Source: Chlamydomonas sphaeroides
Lineage: Eukaryota > Chlorophyta > Chlorophyceae > Chlamydomonadales > Chlamydomonadaceae
Length of the DNA: 22,648 nucleotides
Assembly (NCBI GenBank): GCA_001662425.1
Contig: BDDC01000410.1
Coordinates: 42,809-65,456, forward strand
Direction of reading: 5' to 3'
Part shown: piece after piece, positions 11,001-21,907 of the stretch
Numbering within the stretch: the first letter of the stretch is position 1
How the letters are laid out: each line of letters begins with the position of its first letter
Position numbers and translations under genes: made by a program
Notes under the pieces: generated by a model
Told to the model about the DNA's origin: nothing
Database searches by the model: none
The model's input: only the letters and a program-made list of their open reading frames with translations

Positions 11001-14000
11001 CGCGCGCACGCCGCAGCAAGCGGCGGGGCGATGTGGCGACGGATGTACCGTAAGCGGACACATCATGCCATAACGCACCATGTTACGGTTTGGTTAAGGC
11101 ACTCTACGGATGGCGTACGACAATCTGATCTGAGGATGGTGTACGGCACGTGACGTGGCGGGAAGCTGCGGGGGCGCGCGCATCGCAGCGCACCGCCGGG
11201 GTGCGCCGGGGAGCCGGCGCGAAGCCACCACATGCGTCACCACATACACGTGCCACGCACGCCCCACCAGCGCTCATGCCACCCTAGCCCTACCAAGCAG
11301 CTGCAGCCGCCGCTCGCTCATCCCAACGAGACCCCTGGCTGCCGATGCCTGCCTACCTGGTTTGCGAGGCCGCGGCCCGTGGGTTTGTGCATCGAAAATT
11401 GCGGCGCTTGGGTGCTGCGGCTCATGCGCCCGGCGGCACAGTGGCGCTGAGTCTTGGGACCGCCCAGAGCGCCCTCGCCCCCTCGCCACGCACATTGGCA
11501 GATTGTTTGCAGTGCTGCGGCGCGGGGGCCGGGGCCCGCCGGGGTTCACACCTTGTGCAGCCGCTCACCTCAGCCCCACCTACCACCAGCGCGGGGGCGC
11601 CCGGCCCCCTGCCTTCCGCCACACCCGCTGCTCCTCGGTCCTCTCTGTGTTTGAAACCCGCCCATCTTCAACCCACCGCCCGCCTCCCCAACCCCATCCA
11701 ACCGCCCGCGCCTGCCGCTGCCACCCCCGCTACCAGGCGCCACGACCCCGGCTATAACGAGGTGAGCTCGGTTCGCGGCCGCTACCCACCAGACACAGGG
11801 GCGCGACGCGTACGGGTTGGTACTCCATTTCGGCCCTAAGAGTTGTAAACACACGTACGCTGCTGGCTGTTGGTTCGCCCGAAACATGCTCGCACTTATG
11901 AAAAGCACGGACACCAGGCGTGGCAATCGCCGCCGTCTGCTTGCCACACGCACACCTCCATCATTTCGCCCCCATCCCCCGCTTCCGCAGCGCTTCCGCG
12001 GCTGGATGCGAGACAAGGTGTCGCACGTGTCGGCTCTGGCCCGCTACCGCGGCTTCCGGTTCGTGGTGGAGCCGGGGGCGTGGCTGGTGCATATGCCGCA
12101 CAGGTGGGGCGGGGCGGGCTGGGGTAAATCACCATTATTGACAGTCCATGACTTTAGGTACATGTCATATTAAATCACGAACGCGTTAGAGGAGGCCCGC
12201 ACATTCCGCACAGGTGATTGATGGCGCAGTTGACGCATTTTTGTTCGTATCAATTCAATGGACGGAGGCCTCACGGTACCCCAAGCGAGGGCTGCCCCGG
12301 CGTGCGTAGTGCCCGTACGGGCAACGAACAACCCACTACTTGCATAGTTGCCTTATTTTGATGTCGCGGTTGGTCTGGTGCATCGGCCATGTCCGCCCCG
12401 CCCCCATCACAGGAAGGTGGCGGTGGCTCAGCTGATGCACGGCTCGCGGACTCAGGACGGGGCGGCCGCCAGCGAGGCCGTGGATGCCATGAAGCAGGTG
12501 CGACGTGTACGGCATGCACGGCATGTACAGCTACACCGCAAGTACACATGCACAAACAGCAGGAGATATTACAGAAGTGTAATTACATCGATCTGTCTTC
12601 TATCTGTTACCATTGATACAAGTCTTGACGCCTCACGCACGCACGGCACGGGTGGTCAGTCGTGCTCGCCACGACCGCACGCAGCCGCTAGCTTGCCTCG
12701 CTCTATCTGCCGGCTCCTGCCGGCTACGGCGCGAAGATGCATCGTCTGGACTAGACACGCTCAGCGCACAACCACCCCGGGTTGCTGTCGCGGCAGCAGC
12801 CCGTCGTCAGCACTCGGCCGCACAGGCTCGCATCGGGTTGTCGAAGTCGCCGCGCCGGCCCTTGCTCGACAGAGTGCCTCCTTCCCCAACCCCTCCTCCC
12901 CTGACCATCCCCCCTCCCTCCTGCCTGCCCTGCAGCCCATCGCCATAGGGAGCCAGGTCCAGGCCGCGTACAAGTGGTACGTCAGCAACATCAAGCGCCT
13001 CGCGGCCAAGGCGGACGAGGACGCGGCGAGCGGTGAGCGCGCGGGCGAGCGCAAGCAGCGCAGCCCAGCCTCCGGCCACGCGCGGACACGCCAGCAGCAG
13101 CAGCCGTGCCCGGCCGTGCCACCCGCGTGTGCCTTAGCATGCTGGGTGCCATGATGCGATGCGTCATGTGATGCGCGCGTCCCATCTTCCATGCATGCCA
13201 GGCACGTGCGTGCGTTATACATGCTAGGTTACTCTGCACACGTGCCCGCCAAACACTCTGCCAGCGTCCTTATGGACCTGCACACATACATATGATTGCA
13301 CTTAATATAGAGCATGCTCGCTTATGTACAACCTTAAGCGGAGGTTGGCAGCCCCGCTGCAACCCCGACGATGCGCACCACGCGCGGGGAAGCCTGCGTG
13401 ACGATGTGCCTCGCTGCTCCCCTCGCTCCCGGCCCTGCTGCTCGCGCGCCTCTGGCTGCCGCCGTCCTCGCCTCCTCCGCCCCGTGCCCACGCTCAGGGA
13501 CGTCGTACTGGTAGGGCTGACCGGGCTCTGACGTGGCTGAGATGGATGAAGTGAACATCCATACGCGCATGCAGGCTGCCTAGCTCAGCACTTGCCTGAG
13601 CTGAGCTGCGCTGGCGGCGGCACAGAACGAACACGTGCGTGTGCAAGGAGAAGCGATCGAGCGCCGCGCCGCCGTGCCCAGCCCCTCCCTTGACTGCCGT
13701 CCCTTCTCGCCTGACCCTTTCGCCGCAGGCCGTACCTCAACCCGCAGTACTTGTACTGCAAGCAGGTGGGGCTTCTTGGGGTTTTTCATTATATACATCA
13801 ATGTGCGCCACCGCTGCTATCTATGGATATGGTTCATGCGGCATGGTTATGTTGCTGCATACCTTGACGTTGTGGGGACTCAACACATATAACCACACGC
13901 GTGACCGCTGCTTTGGGTCATGCGACATGGCTGCTACGAGAGCGCTTCACATGACTAGCTCATGTATGTGTTGCTCGCTCGCGGCCCGCGACCCACCGTA

Positions 14001-14049
14001 CTGCTGCCCGCAGGTGCTGCCCTGGTGGCGGCATGAGGCGCAGCGGTAG
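8015..14049 (+). CDS. GT49 (LARGE/B4GAT1-like) glycosyltransferase, copy 2, complete
   Basis: Exons: 8015-8175, 8283-8384, 8653-8887, 9285-9371, 9518-9651, 9796-9920, 10081-10118, 10849-10985, 11737-11761, 11991-12103, 12413-12497, 12936-13032, 13498-13510, 13729-13765, 14014-14049. They sum to 1425 nt, 474 residues plus TAG. The start is the ATG before a clear signal peptide (hydrophobic residues 6-17, AQA about 19-21 as likely cleavage site). Residues 92-105 read YSGPLSAALYLPLL. DVD, the DxD metal-sugar motif, is at 222-224. CKPCHGPIDHGRWF starts at 304. DPGYNERFRGWMRDKVSHV and VEPGAWLVHMPH (about 343-385) complete the GT49 signature. Several N-x-S/T sequons, including NTT 66-68, NAT 110-112 and NGS 118-120, fit a luminal protein. 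The type II anchor common in animal GT49 enzymes is not evident. Substrate is unknown; processing of wall or matrix glycans is inferred. Confidence 0.87.
10119..10848 (+). other. Intron 7 of GT49 copy 2 with assembly gap
   Basis: The intron has a GTGCGG donor and a CGCGCCAG acceptor. It contains a run of 15 G (10381-10395) immediately before 366 Ns (10397-10762), so the true length is unknown. The matching intron of copy 1 is 147 nt. Reading frames that cross the Ns are artefacts. Confidence 0.9.
13498..13510 (+). other. 13-nt microexon of GT49 copy 2
   Basis: Flanked by CGCTCAG and GTAGGG. It takes the phase-1 end of the exon at 13032 to the phase-2 start at 13729 and encodes G-T-S-Y-W, giving the continuous reading SGTSYWPYLNPQYLYCKQ. 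Without it the last two exons are out of frame. Confidence 0.87.
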
Positions 14050-16472
14050 CGGGCGGGCGGGCGGGTGGGGGGCGGCGAGCGAGCGGTGGTGGCCGCCATG
14101 GAGGGGCGGGAGGCAGGGCGGGGGCTGTGTAGCGTCATCAGCGTCGTCCACCGCAGGTGCCGCGGAGGGAGAGCAAAGGAGCTCACAAGAAACGGGCAGG
14201 GGATTGCGCCGTCCTCAGGCCACCGTTGGTGTCGGTCTGTTACCTGTTACTGTTACACCGCAAAGCGGAGGTCGCCATTTCACAGCCAGGGAGGCCATCT
14301 ATCGGCATATCAGAGCGTATTGGTGCGCTGGGGCCTTATTCTTACCTGAGGCTCGGGTCGGCTTCTAGCATCACGCGGCGCATGTCGCGGCTTGAAAGCA
14401 GCAGATCATACTCGTACTTGACCCGCAGTTAGCGGTATCCTGGACGGAACCAGCGCAGGTAGGGCTAGTTTCCCAGCGGGCTCACGTTGTTCCGTTCATT
14501 CCGTTGGTGCCCACATGGGGGTTCAATGGACTCCAATGGTCAGAGACGCAGAAACTCCTGTCAGGCTGACTGGCCCTCCCGATGTTCGTTTGGGGTGGCG
14601 CGGTACCGCGTCACTTAACGGTCAAGCAAGCGCCCGCCGGGGCCAGGACCCTCCTGGTCGGCGGGTCAGATCCTGAGCAGCCTTCCGTTACGCGTTAGTT
14701 ATTACAGCCCATCCAGCATGCAGCTGGCGGCAAGCAACCCCGGCACGTGCTACAACGAAGCCGTGCGTACATGGCCTAGTATCGTTGATAGTCATCAGTG
14801 CCGGGCTGCCGGCTGCAGTCGTCTGCCATGCACGTAAGATGTATGTTGTGACACCTCCGTCCGCGGGCCCGGCGGCACATGTCGCTGTCCCAGCCGGCCC
14901 GCCAAGCAACCGGAGGCCAGCGAGTGCCCGGCCAGCGGGCCTTGTACAAGACACAACAACAAATAAGACAATACTAACCCCGCCGCTACCGCACTACAAC
15001 TTTGCCACGTGTGACATGCCTAATCCATCCGCAGCAGGCACATGTCGCGCGGTTGAGCACATAGGCCGCCAGAGTATGGCGGGCCACGGCCACGCACAAG
15101 CATTGCTCTAGCCGGTCTTGTGTTGGTTCCATGCATTCTTGCACGCGTTGTGTTCCATTCTTGATTGCACCAGGGTCGCGGGAGGGAGCTCACAGGACGG
15201 ATGGGGCTAGCTCGCGGATTGGCCACGGCCCCGCCAGCCCCAGCCAAGCAACATACATGCATCTATCATAATTCCGCGCGCGCGCCCTTGCGACTTGCAC
15301 TCGATCCTTATGAATCCATTGCTGCATCCATTTCTTTGCAGGTAGGACACCATTAACACAGTCGTAACCTAACCTGTGGAGCTGGGCCAGCAGCAGCGGC
15401 CGAAATCCCCATCCCGCAACGTCAACATCTGCATACATGTGTATGCATGCGTTCCTGCCCGGCCAGGCAACGCAGCGCCCCAGGAACTCCTTCTGCTCGC
15501 AGGGCACCGAAGCCTCGTGCAGACCGGGGTGCCCCTTGATGCACGCAAGGCGCCTTCGCAGCAATCAACACAGCCCAGCAGCGAATCGATTCACACAACC
15601 GACCAAGCAACCACGGTGGCCATGCATCCGCCCATCAAGTACTTGCTCGCTCTAAACGTCTCGCTCCCATGCAGGCGCACCTCGAGCTACTCGAGCACGG
15701 CATCCGATGCAGCGATCGACAACACATACACCTAGCAGCTCATCATCACATGCCCTTGTGTCCCCACGCTGCTACTACTACTTTCAACCATGGGGAAGAG
15801 TTAAGCGAAACCACCAAATACCCTCCAATCAATGCGATCACAACACATACCAAGAAAGTTTGTCCAATGAGGGGCGCGCGCCAGGGCAACCAACTACCCC
15901 GCCCACGGCGGCGGCCACGACGCTCGCTGCATACCTCCGCGCCCTCACGCGCCCTCACACTGCGAGCGACGGCACAGCAGCGACGAGAGGCGACGCAGCG
16001 CCGTCGCCGCCAGCCAATGGGCTACTACCTGTAGCTACTGGCGGCAACGGCCACGGCCGGCAACGGCCACGGCCGGCGCCGCCTTCGCGCTTCATCGCCG
16101 CTGTGAAGGCCGCCGCCCGCCGCCGCCGCTGCCGCCTGGTCAGCCAGCCGCCGGAGCGAGGTGCCGCCGTGGCCAGCATAGATAGCAGATGGCAGCCGAG
16201 GTGGCAACGCAGCCGCGATGTCACTACTCCAGCAGCAGGCCAGTGAGGCCCGAGGCGACGGACGCTGGTGTCGCTGCGAGCCCGGACTGGGCAGCTAGCT
16301 GCTGCGCGCCGGTTCATCCAGCATGAGAGCGACCAGCAATAACTGCAGCCCTATCTTCCAGAACGCACGCCCGAGCCCTGCCGCTGCTGTCACCGCGCCG
16401 CCGCTGCCGCCGCTGCAGCCTCTGCCTCCGCTGCTGCGGCCGCTGCGGCCGCTGCAGTACACTGTCAAAGGC
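14050..16472. other. Region without a supported gene between copy 2 and the MYB-like gene
   Basis: The first 60 or so bases repeat the 3' flank of copy 1. Beyond that I find no reading frame with a recognisable domain. A short plus-strand stretch near 14719-14760 reads ASNPGTCYNEA before a GTGCGT donor-like site, and 15464-15560 is open in more than one frame, but no chain of exons could be joined. From 15900 to 16470 the sequence is Ala/Pro/Arg-coding simple sequence and is probably 3' UTR of the convergent minus-strand gene. TTACA at 14702-14706 is a minus-strand TGTAA but is distant from the stop at 16473. Confidence 0.5.
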
Positions 16473-19013
16473 CTAGTTCATGTAGTCGCCAGCGTCGTCG
16501 GTGCTGCCACCGTCGGTGGAAGCAGAATCGCGTGCGGCAGAGCCGTCAGCGCCGGCCCCCACTATGTCGTAGCCGGTGCTGCTGCCGGCAACGCAGTACA
16601 TGCCGCCATCGCGAATGCCGCTGCCGCCGTGCACGCCGCTACCGTACAGGCCGCTGCCGTACAAGCCACTGCCGTACGCGGTGGCTGCGGCGACGTGCCT
16701 GCCGGAGATGGTAGAACTGAAACAGAAGCCAGCACCGCTGATGACCGTGTTGCTGTCGCAGCTATCAACATCCGAGCCCTTTTGGCTAAGGCCGTTGCCG
16801 CCGTCGTCGCCGCAGCTGCTGGCGCTGCTGGCAAGGCCGCCGACGTCGCTGCCCTGGGGCCCGCCGCTGCGAAGTCCGCTCCCGTGACCGCCGTGACTAC
16901 CGGCTCCGAACCTGCCGACGGCGCCGCCGGCATCGCTGCTGCCATCGCCGCCTGCAGCCTCCGTAGCCTCCGCCAAGGCCTGACCCTCAGCCGACATCAG
17001 CCTCTCAAACAGGTTGTCAATGTCCGCCAGATCCACCGCAGCGTCTGCCAGAATGCTTGTGACTTGGCGGCGGCAGCCATTGCTGACAGCCGCTGCCGCC
17101 GCTGTTGCAGCGGCCGCTGATGCCGGCGGCGCCCTGCCGGCCGCAGGCGGGCTAGGAGCAGAATCGGAGAGGGACGCCGCGGACGCCAGCAGCGGTTGTG
17201 ACGACGACAGGCGCTCCGCCTCCGCCTCCACCTCCGCCTTGCCGTGCCCCTCAACCGCCATCAGCCGCCCAAACAACGTGTCAAGCTCCCCCGAGTCCAT
17301 CGCGTCGACAGCAGCCCGAGACACCAGCCAGCACCCAGTGTTGTCTTCGCCACTGCCGTCCTCCGCCGCCGGCTCCCCTTCTGCTGCCGTGCTGTCTCCC
17401 CCGCCCTGCCAGGGGCCCAGCATCGGCGCCTCCGCCGGCGCTCCTGCCCGCCGTGCGGCCATGCTGCTGCTGGCAGGCCCGCCGGCCAACATGAGCGTGG
17501 AGAACAAGTCCTCCAGCTGCTCGTCCCCGGGCATGCCCAGAGGGTCCATGGGATCGCCTGCTGCCGTCACCTGAGGCTCGCGCCCCGCCCCCGCCACCAC
17601 CGGCAAGTAGCTAAGTGGCAGCGGTAGGGGCTGCTGCAGCAGCGGCGGCAGAGGGCCTCTGTGGAGGTTGAGCACGGCGGCGCGCGCCCGCTTCAGGGCC
17701 GGCCGCGCATCAGGGCCGGCGGCGCCGCTGGTGCTGCCATCCCGCCGAGATGCGGCGAAGGCCGCAGACGAGCACCTCCAGAGTCCCGCTGGTACGACGG
17801 CGACGTCGCCGTCGCCGTCAGCGGGCTGGCTGCTGGCGGCGCCAGCGGCGCCAGTCGTCGGCTGCTGCGGGGACCGGCGGCGGGACCGGGGACGCGGCGG
17901 CGGGCGGCCGTTACGCAAGGCTTGGGGAAGGCGGGTAGTGCGGCGGTACAATTGTGTTGGGCGGCTTCGGTTCAAGCATTGTACAATGGTACGGCATTTG
18001 AGCGGTGCAATGACACGCAAGTGCGATCAATCGATCGAACCGCTGCCGTGCACGCAACACAAGGGACGCACCTGTAGCGGTGCCCCGTCATAAGCCATGT
18101 CCATGTCCGCATCCTCGGAGCCTCCAGTGCGGCCGCTCATCACGCCAAGGACGGGTTGGCCGATGCTGCCGGCGCGCGCCGCCGCTGCGCCCCCTACCTG
18201 GCAGGAGGGCAGGAGGGCGGCGGCCGCCGGGCAGGGGTGCCGCCGCGCCGCCTCGGCCAGCGCCGCCCGCCGCCGCTGCGCGTCGTCACAGTTGGGTCCC
18301 ACGGCCTGCGCGTAGCAGCGCAGCAGCGCGTTGGTGTCGCCGGCCGTCTTGGAGCGCAGCGCCGAATGGAAGATGTTCTGGGAGCGAGGGGTGAGGATTA
18401 AGCGCCAGTTGCAGCAGGGCAGGCAGGTTGACGCGTCGACCAGGGGAGAGTCTCCCCTGGTTGACAGGAATGACAGGAAGATAACGCGTTTTGTGCAGTT
18501 GATGTCCCACGCCGCATGCCGCCCACCTTGACGTTGCCATTGGTGCGCTTCTTGAGGAGCCGCACAAAGCACCGCGCAACGACTGACCTGGATGGACAAC
18601 GGGGTCAGCAGGGCGGGCGGGCGTTCCAAGGATGGTAAGCAGGCCCTGGATTTCCGGCGCACGGCCCTCAGCACGTCCCCGCTCCTCAAAAAGGCCATGT
18701 AACTCGACGCAGAGCCTCATTTGCTTCCCCTGTTGCTATTCTAGCGGGGTCGCAAGGGAGTTACACGAAACATGCATCCCTGCTGCTGCAACTGAGACGC
18801 ATACATAAACCACAGTACGGTGATGAACGTCTCGGCGCTTCCGTTGCTCTGCCTGGGACCGCACCAGCGATTGCCGAGCTCGCTGTGAAGTTCTGCGGCT
18901 GGGGCTGTCTCTGTTTTGAACCGTCCGCGGCGCTGATGCTTGATGCCAAGCGCTGGCGCCCGTGCCGACCGTGCAACTGAGGGGGCGGCACTATCATCAA
19001 GTCGCATCGCCAT
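16473..19013 (-). CDS. MYB-like DNA-binding protein with LFxxLM repeats
   Basis: Minus-strand exons: 19013-18865, 18587-18527, 18377-18072, 17864-16473 (TAG); 1908 nt, 635 residues, consistent phases. The MYB repeat spans residues about 30-80: GRFKTETAPAAELHSELGNRW, joined across intron 1 to SVVARCF, and across intron 2 RTNGNVK/NIFHSALRSK. LGNRW plus RTxNxVKNxFxSxLR is the recognition-helix pattern of the last repeat of R2R3/3R MYB proteins. Oddities: the first Trp is Phe, the acidic helix 1 is weak, and four extra residues lie between helices 2 and 3. No preceding repeat was found, so upstream exons may be missing and the ATG at 19013 is provisional. The C-terminal 460 residues are Ala/Gly/Ser-rich, with three LFxxLM motifs (about 286-297, 362-374, 450-462) and a YGSGLYGSG stretch. 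Likely a nuclear transcription factor (inference). Confidence 0.68.
18439..18461. repeat. Perfect 11-bp inverted repeat
   Basis: ACCAGGGGAGA and TCTCCCCTGGT are separated by one G. It lies inside intron 2 (18526-18378) of the MYB-like gene. It could form a hairpin in the transcript or be a dimer protein site; no function is known. Confidence 0.85.
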
Positions 19014-20560
19014 CGATGTCTACTGTTGAAGCGCAACGCCTGCAGTGCAGCAGCGGCGAGGGCCTTAGTGAGCATGTCGCGAGCGACCGACTTCGTCCGT
19101 TTCGAGGCATGCAAATGATGGCGGGAAACGAGATCAAATGAACGCTTGTGTCGGGCGTTCCAGGAGCGCTTCGTTTCTGGGACGACCCGCGATTATGCAA
19201 GGCGGTAGGTTCGCTTACGTGGGGATTGGCCGTGGCGCTGCCCACGACGCCTATAGCAACTTTACTTTGAACTGTTAGGGCTCTATGTTAGTAGCTCATG
19301 TTATGAAGGTTAGGCGTGATGCTTTCGCCGTATCAGTTTCTTCCCAACGAAACCGGCGCCCGCAAAGGCTTGCAAGCTCCGTTCGTGGAGGTCGCAGTTT
19401 GTGCACGCTGCAGTGCAACTTGCGATTGCGATATCCAAGGCCGTGAACGAGGTCATCCGATCTCACGCTCCCCAAAATGGACGGTACATAAGCGGCGCCC
19501 CTTGTGTTACAGGCGGCTTCCAGTGTTTAGCACGTTCGACGCGGTATCGAGCTGGCTCTGGCAAAGCTTTCATGTGTGGATATCACGGTGCGAGCTTGAT
19601 GGTTAAGAACAACGAACGGTCCCACGGTCCGTTGGACTTTCGGCAACAGCCCGACGAGACGCCCCCTGCAGGGCCTCGTCTGCCTCCCACTTGTCCCACA
19701 CCGCGCCCACACGTACCCGCATACGCCGGGGGTATGGCGCCCTTCCCTCCGCTTCCCGCCCCAAGCAGGGGAGAAGTTCGCTCTTTGGTGGGCAGCGACG
19801 GCAGCGAGCGAAGCGGGAAAGGCGACGGCAGTGGCGATGCGATGGCGGCGGTGAAGGGCCGGGACCGGGCGGCGGCCGCGGCCGCGCCCGCGACCGCGGC
19901 AAGCGCGGCCGCCCGAGCTCCGACCGTGGAAACCAGGGCAGGCCCGCCGCCTCCGCCTCCGCCTCCGCCGCTGGGCCGGGCTTGAGCGGCAGCGGGGACG
20001 GCGGCCGCGGCCGCGGCAAGCCTCAGCTGGCCGTGCCAAGCGGAAGCATAGCGGTGTGAGGTCTGAGTTGGCAGCGACGCAGGGTTCGTATCTTAGTTAC
20101 CCAGGTCGCCCAGGTCACCCGACGTGTTGGCTGATTGGGGCTCTAGTCACCCGGGCTGGGTGACTTCAGGCGGCCAAAGGTTAGCGAAGTCACGCGGAAT
20201 GTTGATTTTTGCTGGCCAAAACCGTTTTGGTGCCAGCTCCGGTGACTTCCCAGCCGCAAGGCGAGGTGAAGAGGTAAGATACGAGCCTGGCAGCGAGGCC
20301 TCCTGGCCGAGCCTGGCTGGGTGGGCGGCGGCTGTTGCGATAGCGGCACGTAGTCTTGTGCTAGCGCGAGGCCGGGGTGAGGGGCCCCGCGATTCCGTGC
20401 ACGCAAGCGTGCCCCGGCCATGTCCGGGTGATGAAGGGACCAAGGGTGACGTCGTACACGAGCTCCGGCACGTAAAGCGCTGGTTGGGAGGGCGGTGGGC
20501 GCCTGCGCAAGCAACGCCTGAGATTGAACAAATTTAAGTAGCCTATTTGATGGGGGCGGC
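19014..20560. other. Upstream flank of the MYB-like gene with a weak plus-strand ORF
   Basis: An AT-richer stretch at 19255-19320 could be a shared promoter for divergent genes. On the plus strand one frame is open from about 19319 to 19985 without a good ATG and ends in a run of prolines. The overlapping frame 19691-20059 is Arg/Gly-rich and contains KRGRPSS, NQGRPAAS and GRGRGKP, resembling AT-hook cores. I cannot choose between them and could not join either to a full gene. From 20100 to 20260 several GTCAC/GTGAC elements occur. Confidence 0.3.
20146..20164. repeat. Small palindrome GTCACCC/GGGTGAC
   Basis: 7-bp arms with a 5-base centre. More GTCAC/GTGAC copies lie nearby (about 20115, 20189 and 20241). 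Confidence 0.7.
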
Positions 20561-21907
20561 CGGCATTCCTAGATGGGTGGGGGCAACGCCCTTTCTCCAT
20601 TGCGGCTGGGGCCACCTTGTCTTGCCAAGCCAGGGCGTTGCAAACCATTCCAGTGCCATCCGCCGATGGCGCACCGTGCCGCGCTCTTTACTTGCCCCGC
20701 AGCTGTGACACATACAAGAACACGAATTCGCGCAGGCAGCACGGACGCATGCTTACAGGAGCCCCGTCGCCGTTGTTCGCATACATTCGGTGCCGTACGA
20801 CACGCACCCCAACTGGCCATACTCGGCCAACGTGGGTCTGCCTAGGCTAAGGGCTCGTATCTTCCTCATCCTTATCCAATAGAGGGCCAGGCAGCCGCTG
20901 CCGCTGCAGACAACACCACAGCACGCACCCTGGCAGCCCCGCCTCGGAACACCCACGGCGCTCTACCTGACGCACCTACGGTACCCACATCCAACATGCC
21001 AGCCACGCACTGTACCACAATGAGTATGCGCGCTTGAGTGCCCAAGCATCCATGCCAACATCCGCACCTAGCACCTCTCGCGCAAGCTCGACCGCTGCAG
21101 CCATTGGCCCCCCGTCGCGCCGGGCGTCGTGTGGCCATGGCAAGGGCGGGCCTCAGCCCACCAGCGAAGCCAACTGACGTGTCACACCTGTCTCACCAAC
21201 CACCAACCACCACCACCACCACGCCCGCCCGCCCGCACGCATACCGGTCACAGGACGCACATACAGCACAAGCAGCCGCTCCCCAGGCGGCAGCGGAGAT
21301 AGAAAACCGGACCTAGCGCGCCCGCACTCCCATAGCCTCCCTAGCTAGTGCCCTAGGGACCATGCCCCTCATGCAGGCGGAGATCAGCCCTCCCCGTACG
21401 ACAGTGTACACCCACGGGACTGGCATCCAGCCCGCCGCTCCTTGCCACCACCAATCACGCCGTCCTAGCCCGTGAAGAGTCCAGATGGCGGCCGTGGCGA
21501 GGCGGCCCCACTCAAACGCGCCCGACAGACAGCCCGCCGCCGTCCTGCCGGTGACGTGTCACAGCTAGCACCCGACCCGACCGCCCACGACAGGCCGGCT
21601 GCTTTGCAGACAGCCGCGAGCGGCTCCGTCCTGCCCAGGGGCCCCTGTCCAGGCGCCGTGACACCAGAGACACACAGGTGCAAGATCACGGCAAGATCTA
21701 TCAGAGCGCACGGGCGACAAGGGCGGGCGGCGGGGCGGGGTTGCAGCAAGCCCCAGGGGCCAGCTGCCGCAGCTGCGCCGGCCCAAGCAAGCCAAGCAAG
21801 GTGCCGCAGCCCACAGCATGCTTGGCGCTGCAGCAGGCGGTCTGGGCGCAGCCGGGCAATGAGCAAGCACCCTAGTACCCGCTGCCGCTTCCCACGCTGG
21901 CGGGAGA
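20561..21907. other. Probable 3' flank of the pherophorin-like gene, no supported CDS
   Basis: Open frames here are short and of biased composition. TTACA at 20753-20757 is a minus-strand TGTAA, the volvocine polyadenylation signal, about 1.15 kb after the stop of the minus-strand gene at 21908, so much of this stretch may be its 3' UTR. Confidence 0.4.

Noticed and set aside
9860..11153. Long frames crossing the gap on both strands
   Set aside because: They are open only because the Ns contain no stop codons; the region includes GT49 exons and introns.
14719..15111. Possible exon reading ASNPGTCYNEA with a donor-like GTGCGT, and a downstream CAG-flanked stretch
   Set aside because: It slightly resembles the TCYNQNYEP segment of the GT49 N-terminus, but no partner exons, start or phase-consistent model could be found.
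18027..18698. Continuous 223-residue minus-strand frame across MYB exons 2 and 3
   Set aside because: It reads through a donor, an intron and an acceptor; only the NIFHSALRSK part is in the real frame, and splicing gives the MYB pattern.
18553..18720. Minus-strand ATG at 18720 as the start of the MYB-like gene
   Set aside because: Joining it to the next exon needs a weak GTTACA donor and loses the ELGNRW half of the MYB repeat; the GTGCGG donor at 18864 gives LGNRW-SVVAR.
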